Origin: Cruorifilaria tuberocauda
Lineage: Eukaryota > Nematoda > Chromadorea > Rhabditida > Onchocercidae
Length of the DNA stretch: 10,000 nucleotides
Assembly: GCA_013365365.1 (NCBI GenBank)
Contig: JABVXU010000105.1
Location: forward strand, 1 to 10,000
Direction of reading: 5' to 3'
The notes under the pieces are model-generated. The model saw nothing but the letters and a program-made list of their open reading frames with translations. It did no database searches and was not told where the DNA came from. Position 1 is the first letter of the stretch, and each line of letters starts with the position of its first letter. Made by a program: the position numbers and the translations under genes. Shown here one piece after another: positions 1-6,742 of this stretch.

Positions 1-247
1 TCATTGATAATAATAGTAGTATTTAAGAAGAATCAAATCTAATTAAAATTTGATTTAAAAAAAAATCAATCAATCAATATGACAAAAACAAACGGATTCA
101 TTGATAATAATAGTAGTATTTAAGAAGAATTAGATCTAATTAAAATTTGATTAAAAAAAATCAATCAATCAATATGATGAAAACAAACAGATTCATTGAT
201 AATAATAGTAGTATTTAAGAAGAATCAAATCTAATTAAAATTCGATT
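1..247. repeat. Tandem repeat, ~96 bp unit, 2.5 copies
   Basis: Three copies begin with TCATTGATAATAATAGTAGT at 1, 98 and 193, giving units of 97 and 95 bp and a third partial copy that loses similarity after about 247. The first two copies differ by a few substitutions and a 2 bp length change in an A-run. Each full unit contains an internal (CAAT)n-like stretch after the A-run. The first copy starts exactly at the window edge, so the array probably continues to the left. No coding potential is seen. It is a local minisatellite of unknown function. Confidence 0.95.
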
Positions 248-511
248 TCGAATATCAATTCAGATACGTAAATGATAAGGAAATTTTGGAAAATTATTCG
301 ATTAAAATAAATTCATTTCATTTATGTGTATTTAATAATGTTTGAAATAGCAATACTGTTGACTGAAAATAATTTTACTCTAATGTAAACAAAAATTAGA
401 CAGAGAAAAAAGCGATCAAATTTTTTTCTTCGTTCCTTTTTTCTTTTGTAAATATAAACAATAGAATGATGGGATGAATTGAATTAATCGCTTCACAGCA
501 CTATAAAATAG
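248..511. other. Non-coding spacer
   Basis: AT-rich sequence between two repeat arrays. It contains a pyrimidine-rich T/C run near 420-448 and no usable open frame. I see nothing else that I can support. Confidence 0.6.
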
Positions 512-723
512 ACATTTATTACTAAAGTAAAATTATTAGAATTCACTAAGTAAAATGATCAGAATTCACTAAGTAAGTAAAATGATTAGAATTCACTAAG
601 TAAGTAAAATGATTAGAATTCACTAAGTAAAATGATTAGAATTCACTAAGTAAAATGATTAGAATTCACTAAGTAAAATGATTAGAATTTACTAAGTAAG
701 TAAAATGATTAGAATTCACTAGG
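512..723. repeat. 23/27 bp minisatellite, 8 copies
   Basis: The core ATTCACTAAG (once ATTTACTAAG, once ending TAGG) recurs at 541, 564, 591, 618, 641, 664, 687 and 714. The spacings are 23, 27, 27, 23, 23, 23 and 27 bp. The 27 bp form differs from the 23 bp form only by an extra TAAG, so two unit lengths alternate without a fixed order. The rest of the unit reads TAAAATGATTAGA before the core. Copies are nearly identical, which suggests recent expansion or homogenisation. The leader from 512 (ACATTTATTACTAAAG) already resembles the 48 bp repeat that follows the array. Confidence 0.95.
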
Positions 724-1050
724 TAATTTCAAACGTTTACAAGCGAAATAAAATTATTATAAGTAATTTTAAACATTTATCAGTAAAATGAAATGATTAA
801 AATTTATTAAGTAATTTAAAAACATTTATAGTCAAATAAAATTATTACAATTTATTAAGTAATTTCAAACATTTATTAGTAAAATGAAATGATTAAAATT
901 TATTAAGTAATTCAAAAAATTTATGATCAAATAAAATGATTAGAATTTGCTAAGTAATTTTAAACATTTATAAGTGAAATAAAATTATTACAATTTGTTA
1001 AATAATTTAAAGAATTTATCAATCAAATAAAATGATTACAATTTATTAGA
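724..1050. repeat. 48 bp tandem array, 7 units, 96 bp higher order
   Basis: Units beginning TAATTT or a close variant start at 724, 764, 812, 860, 908, 955 and 1003. The spacings are 40, 48, 48, 48, 47 and 48 bp, and similarity ends near 1050. The second half of each unit (AAATAAAATGATTACAATTT-like, then TTATTAAG) is a diverged version of the 23 bp minisatellite just upstream. Units at 764, 860 and 955 carry AAACATTTAT, while those at 812, 908 and 1003 carry a TCAAATAAAA segment. This gives a 96 bp higher-order period. Copies are more diverged than in the 23/27 bp array. Confidence 0.9.
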
Positions 1051-1874
1051 GTGAAGTAAAGTAATATAAAGTTCATTTTCAGTAATAGTATCGTGAAACT
1101 TTTGAAAGACCATATGTTATCGTATTTAATATGATAACATAACATTATAATATTGCATGCCAGATGTTGAAAATTAACTTTTCTTAATGTTAGCTTAATT
1201 TCATTTAGATAGACGACAATATTAATAGAAAAAAGAAAAGATTAAATTAGTGATTGAGTGAGAAAGTAACTTTCGTAGTAATTTAATTGACAATTAATTA
1301 ATTTAGTGAAAAGGTAAAAGATGGATGAAGCATGAAATGTATTGTGAAATAAAATGTAATATATTGTGATAAAGTAATAAAATGATATTTATTTGATAAT
1401 AAAATGTAAAAGTAAAATGACAAAGTGATTTTCTAAGATTGTAATTAAATATGGTAAAAATACTTATACTTTTATAGCGTCGATTATATCTTTTTTTTTT
1501 TTTAAATTTCATTTCATTTCAAATTAGTAATTTGAAAATTTCAATATTTATGTATGATATAATTGTAAAAAATATATATGCCTCATTGACATTTTTTAAT
1601 TGCTTTCATTTTTTCTTCTGAAAATTTAATTTTTCCAATTTATTATATTTGAAGTATTACTGTTTAATTGATAGCAAAAGAAATTTATCATTTTTGTTAG
1701 CAGAAATGAATTTAAGAAATGATTGCAACGAAATTGCTGAAACACTCATAAAAGGTTAATTTAAACAGTTAAATGATGATAAGAGTAAGTTTCGTGATAT
1801 ATGTAACAATTGATAATAAAGCCTAAAGTATTGTGAAGTAAAATAAAAAAGTTACTTTTTAAGATTGTAAGTTT
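1051..1874. other. Non-coding AT-rich stretch
   Basis: No credible gene is seen. Contents are a 9 bp inverted repeat (arms 1113-1121 and 1133-1141, 11 nt loop), a loosely repetitive stretch at 1330-1425 built from AAAATG, GTGATAAAG and AAAGTAA words, and a T-run near 1492-1503. Two short segments ending in AAGATTGTAA (about 1420-1443 and 1850-1870) resemble each other. A 69-codon minus-strand frame at 1303-1512 has the composition expected of AT-rich non-coding DNA. Confidence 0.65.
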
Positions 1875-2066
1875 CGTTAATTCATAATTACTTATTTGTA
1901 AATCTTAGGAATGATTTATTAAACGATCAAAGTTATCATTTAATAAAAGTACTCTATCATTAATTTATAATTAAATACTTGTAAATACTGTATCATTAAT
2001 TCATAATTAAATACTTGTAAATCTTACGACGATTTATTAAATGATCAAAATTATCATTTAATAAAA
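1875..2066. repeat. ~73 bp direct repeat pair with inner 36 bp tandem
   Basis: Copy 1 (1875-1948) and copy 2 (1994-2066) share the order TTAATTCATAATTA, CTTGTAAATCTTA (TTTGTAAATCTTA in copy 1), GATTTATTAAA and TTATCATTTAATAAAA, with a 1 bp length difference. Between them, 1955-1990 is a further partial copy that forms a 36 bp tandem duplication with 1991-2026. Both full copies end in a hairpin-forming segment, perfect in copy 2 and with one mismatch in copy 1. The block arose from at least two duplication steps. Confidence 0.9.
2033..2065. repeat. 13 bp perfect inverted repeat, 7 nt loop
   Basis: TTTATTAAATGAT (2033-2045) is the exact reverse complement of ATCATTTAATAAA (2053-2065), separated by CAAAATT. 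The equivalent position in the upstream copy (1915-1947) has a single C-A mismatch in the stem. The stem is A+T-only apart from one pair, so it would melt easily. As transcribed RNA or a cruciform it is a weak to moderate structure. Confidence 0.85.
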
Positions 2067-2704
2067 ATTTTCTCCCAGCATATTTCTGTTTTAGATTCAA
2101 AATAAATTTTAAAAATTAATTAAAATTCAAATGATTAATATTGATACTCAGTTTTAGTATTGATGATTCACAAATAGTTCAATTCATTAAAATTTAAACG
2201 AAATGATTATTAAATTCGATGATTTCAAAATTTGTTTATTTAATTGCTCAACGATAAATTTATTTGCGACACTTCACAGCACACATTTAAAAAAAAAAAA
2301 AAAGAAATTTTCCATCATCAAATAATTTCTATCGTTGACAAAAAAAAGTTTTTTTTTTTTCGAAGGTTGCAAGAGTACGGTGACTAAAGATTAAAAGAGT
2401 TTCAAATTCTTTTCCTTCTTTCGATCACTTCAAATATCATTATCATTAATGTGTGCATTAGCAAAAGAAAAGTAACAAACTTAATAATATATTTTATTGA
2501 TAACTGATAATTGAAATTAATCAATTATCAATGATCGTTTATCAGAAAGTACCATAGAATTTGGAATAGATTTAAAAAATTTTATGATATTTTAAAAATT
2601 GAATACTTCCATTTGTAAATCAAATAAATGGTTACTCATTGGAGAAGATAATCACTGTTAATACACGCATACTGCAAAACTTGGAACTTGAATATTAAGT
2701 TAAC
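2067..2704. other. Non-coding AT-rich stretch with homopolymer runs
   Basis: No gene is recognised. The stretch contains a 15-base A-run (2289-2303) and an A8-G-T12 inverted run at 2340-2360. It also holds a palindromic element at 2505-2530 with 10 bp arms TGATAATTGA/TCAATTATCA around AATTAA. Such 10 bp AT-only arms are expected by chance a few times in a window of this composition, so no function is inferred. Confidence 0.65.
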
Positions 2705-2804
2705 TTAGATATTAGCTAACTTAGGTAACTAATTAGATACTAGATAACTAATTAGATGATGATAGATAACTTAGGTACTTAGAAGTAAAGCAGATACTGT
2801 ACAA

Positions 2805-2869
2805 TACCGTAATGCTTGTAAAGTTATATGAGACTACATTCTTACATAACTTATTATTAATATACGGTA
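2805..2869. repeat. Nested inverted repeat in duplication copy A
   Basis: Two perfect 7 bp arm pairs are nested. The outer pair is TACCGTA (2805-2811) with TACGGTA (2863-2869). The inner pair is AAGTTAT (2821-2827) with ATAACTT (2846-2852). The strands between outer and inner arms are 9 and 10 nt, so the pairs could form one bulged stem with an 18 nt loop. Confidence 0.6.
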
Positions 2870-3063
2870 CGATTTACTCGCTTTTTACCACTTATATATT
2901 CATATTCATAATTTATTATTGATTTATTCATTTAAACATATCAGATCGATTAAGCTATTACATAATTTAGATATTAGCTACCTTAGGTAACTAATTAGAT
3001 ACTAGATAACTAATTAGATGATAGATAACTTAGTTACTTAGAAGTATAGCAGATATTGTACAA

Positions 3064-3129
3064 TACCGTAATGCTTGTAAAGTTATATGAGAGTAAATTC
3101 CTCACATAACTTATTATTAATATACGGTA
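3064..3129. repeat. Nested inverted repeat in duplication copy B
   Basis: This is the counterpart of the element at 2805-2869. Outer arms are TACCGTA (3064-3070) and TACGGTA (3123-3129); inner arms are AAGTTAT (3080-3086) and ATAACTT (3106-3112). All four arms are unchanged although the loop between them has several substitutions and a 1 bp insertion relative to copy A. Confidence 0.6.
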
Positions 3130-3220
3130 CGATTTACTCGCTTTTTATCACTTATATATTCATATTCATAATTTATCATTTATTTATTCATTTGAACATA
3201 TCAGATCGTTTAAGCGATTA

Positions 3221-3505
3221 ATCAGATCTACGAGATTAGGATTAGCAGAGCAAAAAAAAAGTTGATATTAATGCTTTAATATATAACAGCAAATAACAGT
3301 CATTCCAATCAATCTCATCGCTAAACTTTTTTGAACAATAAAGCAAAAAGAAAAAAAAAAGTTGTATGAAGAAGATTATCTGAATAGTTTTTTGCCTATT
3401 ACAAGACGGAGACGGAAAAAAAAGAGTTATTGGAATAAACGATAAGCATTTTGAGTATTCCGATCGTTTATCGATCATTTCTTCTATCAGTATGATCAAT
3501 TGGAT
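3221..3505. other. Non-coding spacer
   Basis: Purine-rich A-runs lie at 3251-3259, 3349-3360 and 3416-3423. A pair of 9 bp arms, ATAAACGAT (3435-3443) and ATCGTTTAT (3463-3471), could form a hairpin. An 85-codon minus-strand frame spans 3242-3499, but it reads as low-complexity F/I/L/S-rich sequence across the A-runs and is not credible as a gene. Confidence 0.6.
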
Positions 3506-3535
3506 ATATCATATCATATCATATCATATCATATC
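3506..3535. repeat. (ATATC)6 microsatellite
   Basis: Six perfect copies of the pentanucleotide ATATC, directly followed by TGATA. A perfect array of this length is likely to vary in copy number between individuals or strains. Confidence 0.97.
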
Positions 3536-3589
3536 TGATAGCAATGGATTCCTAGAGCAATGAATTTCACGTGGAAATTCAAATCATAC

Positions 3590-3645
3590 ATTATTTCAGT
3601 ATTAATCATTTCAGTATTAATTTTCATACATCATTTCAGTACTGC
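3590..3645. repeat. Short CATTTCAGTA repeats
   Basis: The word (C/T)ATTTCAGTA occurs at 3592, 3607 and 3632. The first two copies are in tandem and both continue as TTAAT; the third is separated by TTTCATACAT. This is a small imperfect minisatellite. TTTCAG resembles an invertebrate 3' splice acceptor, but no open reading follows that would support an exon. Confidence 0.75.
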
Positions 3646-3755
3646 GAACTGTTTAGTGCTAATTCACTTAAAAAAAAAACTGATAAAATGATAATATGAA
3701 TATACATGAATATATGAAAGCAATGGAAAACATTCACTTCATAATTACGTGACCA

Positions 3756-3873
3756 TTTACGTCACTCTTAATGTAATTATCTTATCTTTTACGTTACTCT
3801 TAATATAATTATCTTATCTTTTACGTTACTCTTAATATAATTATCTTATCTTTTACGTTACTCTTAATATAAT
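3756..3873. repeat. 32 bp tandem array, 3.7 copies
   Basis: Units begin TTTACGT at 3756, 3788, 3820 and 3852 with exact 32 bp spacing. Each continues as TACTCTTAATATAATT and ATCTTATCT. The last three units are identical where they overlap. The first differs at two bases, giving TTTACGTCACTC and AATGTAAT. Identical copies point to recent expansion. The array is not CRISPR-like, because there are no unique spacers. Confidence 0.96.
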
Positions 3874-4063
3874 CTGCTTTTAAAATTAACTATTAAAGTT
3901 TGTTAAAAAAAGCAATCGAAGCATATATTATTGATTGATAATACTTTCTTATCATTATTCCCTATTTTAGTTTTTTTTTTTTTAACTTATATGACATATT
4001 GTAAAACTGTTATTGGCAATTTTTCGAATCATCGGTAAAACTATTTGTATAAATAATAGAAGT
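3874..4063. other. Non-coding spacer
   Basis: AT-rich sequence with a run of 13 T near 3971. No open frame or recognisable element is seen. Confidence 0.6.
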
Positions 4064-4119
4064 AAAGTAATGTTTTTACAATCAATAATTTAAAGTAATA
4101 TTTTTACAACCAATTATTC
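4064..4119. repeat. 28 bp imperfect tandem duplication
   Basis: AAAGTAATGTTTTTACAATC at 4064 is repeated at 4092 as AAAGTAATATTTTTACAACC, and both are followed by AAT-rich sequence. There are two copies with a few substitutions. Confidence 0.8.
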
Positions 4120-5125
4120 AATTAAATGATAGAAATGAGCGAACGATCGATTGTCACCTTATCAATGATCCGATGAGATTAGTAATTTCTTCTTCAGTTT
4201 ATATGAGATGAATTTTCAGATACAGAGAATTTATCTAGAATCATTTTGCGTCGCATTCCGATAAACAATTGTGAATGATTAAGAATTGATAAATTGTTAT
4301 TACAAGATATGATTAGAAATGAATGCATGCTCATTAACAGGTAAACAATCAGGTAGAATGTGTAGTATATTTGAATTAATACAATTGCAAATATTTATTA
4401 GAATTTAAAAATTATAAATAACAAAAATAACTGGTTCAAGTTTAGTAAAAAGAAATTTTGGTCAGTTTTATTAAGCAATTACAGAATTAGACAATCAACA
4501 AACAATAGGATATGTTGTTTTGGTTTACTTTTGATATGTTATACCTTAAAATTATGCTAATGATAATATTATCTTAATTCAGTTATCATCAAGCATAACA
4601 TTAAATTTCAAATGGCTTAATTACAATCCACCAAGAATTAGAAATGAATGAATGAATGAAATGATCAGAAATTCATTTCAATATTTGTTAAATTTACAGC
4701 TCTAATTAATTAGTTTATTATCAAGATATTATTATTCAAATAGTAATAAAATGATTAAATCATAATGTATCAATAAATTTTCTCAAATTTTTCCTCTTCT
4801 TGAATTTACAATCTTGAATTAACTATCCTAATTGTTTCATCTATTTCAATCTACCTTACCTGATTGTCAATTTATCAAATTGTGACATGACGTGATTAGA
4901 AGAAGAGAAACTGTAAGAGTGGAAGATTAACGTTTAATTTCACGCAATTTTTGTTCTATATAATTTGTAATAAATTGAAACAATTTTTGTGATATGTATT
5001 TTTCACTGCAACAACTGTCAATATTATAAAAACAAGTTCTTAAATGAAATGAATGTTGCATTCTTCAACTAATTTGTCACATATCATTAAATCTATCAAA
5101 TTCTCAGTTCAGTTAATTTTAAAAC
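4120..5125. other. Non-coding stretch, about 1 kb
   Basis: I see no gene here. The segment 4135-4260 is slightly richer in G+C and contains GATCGATTGTCACC and TTTTGCGTCGCATTCCG, but all frames close quickly. Small features are a (GAAT)n-like run at 4645-4659 and 9 bp arms GAAATGAAT (4641-4649) and ATTCATTTC (4671-4679). A pyrimidine-rich stretch lies around 4780-4860. None of these carries a clear function. Confidence 0.6.
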
Positions 5126-5344
5126 TTAAGTATAATTTTGATGTATGTGACTGATTTGATTGATTACGAATAATTTCCGTTTATTTGAAAGCTTAGAAAT
5201 GAATTTACGGTATATAAAGATGAACATAAACATTTTGCTTTCGATCAGCAGTATCCCTTCCCTTCCATACTGCTCTTGATAGTCATTTAAATTAAATTGT
5301 ACAATTTCGTTCAGTTTGATTCGAATGACGTGTATGTAATCCAT
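5126..5344 (-). other. Unsupported 72-codon minus-strand open frame
   Basis: The frame starts with ATG at 5344 and gives a mixed charged and hydrophobic 72-residue reading. Residues 1-50 look more protein-like than the other frames in the window, and the rest is AT-driven. I recognise no domain or motif. At this base composition one or two ATG-to-stop frames of this length are expected by chance in 10 kb, so I do not call a gene. The frame overlaps a hairpin at 5247-5274. Confidence 0.1.
5247..5274. repeat. Hairpin with 8 bp stem and pyrimidine loop
   Basis: AGCAGTAT (5247-5254) and ATACTGCT (5267-5274) are perfect reverse complements around the all-pyrimidine loop CCCTTCCCTTCC. Beyond a 3 nt bulge on the right arm, three more pairs (ATC/GAT) can form. 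The stem is richer in G+C than the others in this window. It is too short for a typical microRNA precursor, and no T-run follows it. Confidence 0.5.
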
Positions 5345-5935
5345 TAAATGGATAAGATCAAATTATCTCGTCGATTAAATTAGCAATTTATGAAATTTGA
5401 AAATTTGCATTTCACTATCTACTTTTCCTATTCTTTACAATGAAAGTAACTATATTAAAAAGAAAGAATTAAACTTCATGCAACTTTTTTTACCTTTAAC
5501 ACAATGCAATTAATAACATTTGGAAAAATTACATAAAAAATAAACTGAATTTATGAATATATATGGGACAGGAATTTTGCATAGCGGCATATTCCATGCA
5601 CGTAATGACTTTTATCAGAATAATCATGATTAGAATAGTGAAATTGAAACTATAACTATTCAAAACAAATAAAAGAAACTAAAGAAATAATATAAAAAGT
5701 TCATAATATTACATAATTTAATTTATACCTTCTTCTATGGCTATTTTATGTAGTAATTTATGATAACAAGTCAGCAGAAAATTTTTATTTCAGAAAAATA
5801 TTCATAATAACTTATTACTGAATAAAGTACAAAATAAGCCTTAGAAATAAGATTTAATAAAAAAAAAAGAATAATACGTAAAATTAACTTACATATATTT
5901 TCATCTATATAAATTCAATTTTTTCTTTTTGCTTA
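5345..5935. other. Non-coding AT-rich stretch
   Basis: No open frame, tandem repeat or strong inverted repeat is seen. There is a purine-rich segment around 5665-5700 and A-runs near 5859-5870. Nothing further can be supported. Confidence 0.6.
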
Positions 5936-6009
5936 TCACTTTACTACTTTACTTTCACGTTACTTTTATCACTTTACTTTTGATAGCTCTATCATACTAT
6001 ACTATACTT
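5936..6009. repeat. Imperfect ACTTTACTT / TACTA pyrimidine-rich repeat
   Basis: TCACTTTACT occurs twice (5936, 5969) among several TACTTT words, and the stretch ends in three near-tandem TACTA pentamers (about 5995-6007). It is a degenerate minisatellite with strong strand asymmetry and few G residues. Confidence 0.6.
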
Positions 6010-6132
6010 CATTAAACGTCTATCAATTTTGATTACTCTTAAGAGTTCCAGAAAGAGTATCAAAGTTAATACTTTATCCAATCAATATGTAAATCTGAAA
6101 AATTTTTAATTATCCATCAAAAGATGTATAGC

Positions 6133-6196
6133 ATTGCGTAGTACGTAATACGTAACATTACGAAATTACGTGATATATTACGCAGTACGTAATAAT
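6133..6196. repeat. Cluster of TACGTAA-type words
   Basis: Within 64 bases there are TACGTAATA (6142), TACGTAAC (6149), ATTACG (6158), AATTACGTGA (6165), ATTACGCAG (6178) and TACGTAATAAT (6186). ACG(T/C)AGTACGTAATA is present twice as a direct repeat, and several words also pair as inverted repeats. TTACGTAA and TTACGTGA are known binding words of PAR/NFIL3-type bZIP proteins in animals, so a regulatory role is possible. A decayed palindromic repeat explains the pattern equally well. Confidence 0.5.
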
Positions 6197-6414
6197 TATA
6201 TCCTCAGGGTATTCAAAATTTACGCTTGAATATTTGGAGAAGTAAAGAAGATTGCGAATGATATTTGATGGCGTAATAATTCACGCGACACAAGAAAGAG
6301 CGCATATTTCAAAAGTGATTTCAAGGTCAGTATAACGTGGCACTGATATCACTGCAAACTGTTACTTCATTTTCACGCCTTTACTTATTTTATATCTATC
6401 TTAATAATGTATAT

Positions 6415-6419
<5 letters not shown>
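6197..6419. other. Relatively G+C-rich non-coding patch
   Basis: The segment 6225-6390 has clearly more G and C than its surroundings and several CpG steps (GGCGTAAT, CACGCGACAC, GAGCGCAT). Both strands have short open readings of about 28 to 44 codons, none with a convincing start, splice sites or known motif. CCTCAG at 6202 and AAGGTCAGT at 6323 resemble splice sites, but all three frames between them are closed. The word TCAAGGTCA lies at 6321-6329. Confidence 0.4.
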
Positions 6420-6450
<31 letters not shown>

Positions 6451-6469
6451 GAGGGCGAGAGAGAGAGAA
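6420..6469 (+). repeat. (GA)n microsatellite, interrupted
   Basis: A perfect (GA)14 run at 6420-6447 is followed by TGAGAGGGC and a second GA run to about 6468. The tract is a purine-only strand apart from two interruptions, and such mirror-symmetric tracts can adopt triplex structures. Confidence 0.96.
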
Positions 6470-6678
6470 AATTATAAAATATATTTATAATATATTTATG
6501 TCAATATTCTGCCTTCTTTAATATATCATACCTGTTAATTTTTATTATCATTATTATCATTTTAGTACTTAATAAATAAGTAAACAACAAGCATTAAGAT
6601 GTTATTTGATGACCGTATTCATGAACTGTATTCACAGTAGAATTTCGATTAATTATTCTGTTTAATCAGGAGTGACGA
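6470..6678. other. Non-coding spacer
   Basis: It begins with an AT-only palindromic stretch (AAATATATTTATAATATATT around 6477-6497) and contains ATTATCATTATTATCATTTT near 6544. No gene is seen. Confidence 0.6.
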
Positions 6679-6742
6679 TATCTTCAAAGCTACTGCTACG
6701 GTAATGCCGTAATCTTCAAAGTTACTGTTACAGTAATACCGT
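6679..6742. repeat. 32 bp tandem duplication, two copies
   Basis: Copy 1 (6679-6710) contains TCTTCAAAGCTACTGCTACG and copy 2 (6711-6742) contains TCTTCAAAGTTACTGTTACA. Apart from the first base, the copies differ at four sites, and at each one copy 1 has G or C where copy 2 has A or T. Copy 1 can form a small ACGG/CCGT hairpin that is broken in copy 2. The AATACCGTA word at the end of copy 2 also occurs in both copies of the 260 bp duplication at 2705-3220. Confidence 0.9.

Larger units (their letters stand above)
2705..3220. repeat. ~260 bp direct tandem duplication
   Basis: Copy A (2705-2966) and copy B (2967-3220) are collinear over about 255 bp with roughly a dozen substitutions, one 3 bp deletion (GATGATGAT against GATGAT) and a 1 bp insertion. 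Shared landmarks are TTAGATATTAGCTA, TAACTAATTAGAT twice at 19 bp spacing, AATACCGTAATGCTTGTAAA, TATACGGTACGATTTACTCG and CATATCAGATCG. The copies lie back to back without spacer, as in a simple tandem duplication. No terminal inverted repeats, target-site duplications or open frames suggest a transposon. Confidence 0.95.

Noticed and set aside
528..723. CRISPR-like regularly spaced repeats
   Set aside because: Units are directly contiguous with no unique spacers, and the setting is eukaryotic. The 32 bp array at 3756-3873 was rejected for the same reason.
1303..1512. 69-codon minus-strand open frame
   Set aside because: It reads as I/L/F/Y/N/K-rich sequence across a T-run and degenerate repeats. 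Frames of this length are expected by chance at this composition.
2505..2530. 10 bp perfect palindrome; also 6887-6909
   Set aside because: At about 78% A+T, roughly three such arm pairs with a short loop are expected by chance in 10 kb.
2705..3220. 260 bp unit as a MITE or other transposon
   Set aside because: The copies are exactly adjacent, and no terminal inverted repeats or target-site duplications are visible at the copy borders. A simple tandem duplication explains it.
3232..3246. GATTAGGATTAGC, resembling a TTAGG-type telomere repeat
   Set aside because: Only two imperfect copies and no array. No nematode TTAGGC array is present anywhere in the window.
3242..3499. 85-codon minus-strand open frame
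   Set aside because: Low-complexity F/L/I/S content created by A-runs on the plus strand. No motif is seen, and the length is near the chance maximum for the window.
4020..4035. TTCGAATC as a tRNA T-loop, here and near 5320
   Set aside because: No matching anticodon arm, acceptor stem or B-box context is present around either word.
4216..4262. Possible exon after TTTTCAG at 4214
   Set aside because: The three frames close within about 20 codons, and no matching donor gives a plausible exon.
5211..5219. TATATAAAG as a TATA box
   Set aside because: TATA-like words are common in this composition, and no gene start follows.
6208..6325. Possible exon between CCTCAG and AAG|GTCAGT
   Set aside because: All three frames in this interval contain stops, so it cannot be a coding internal exon in this orientation.
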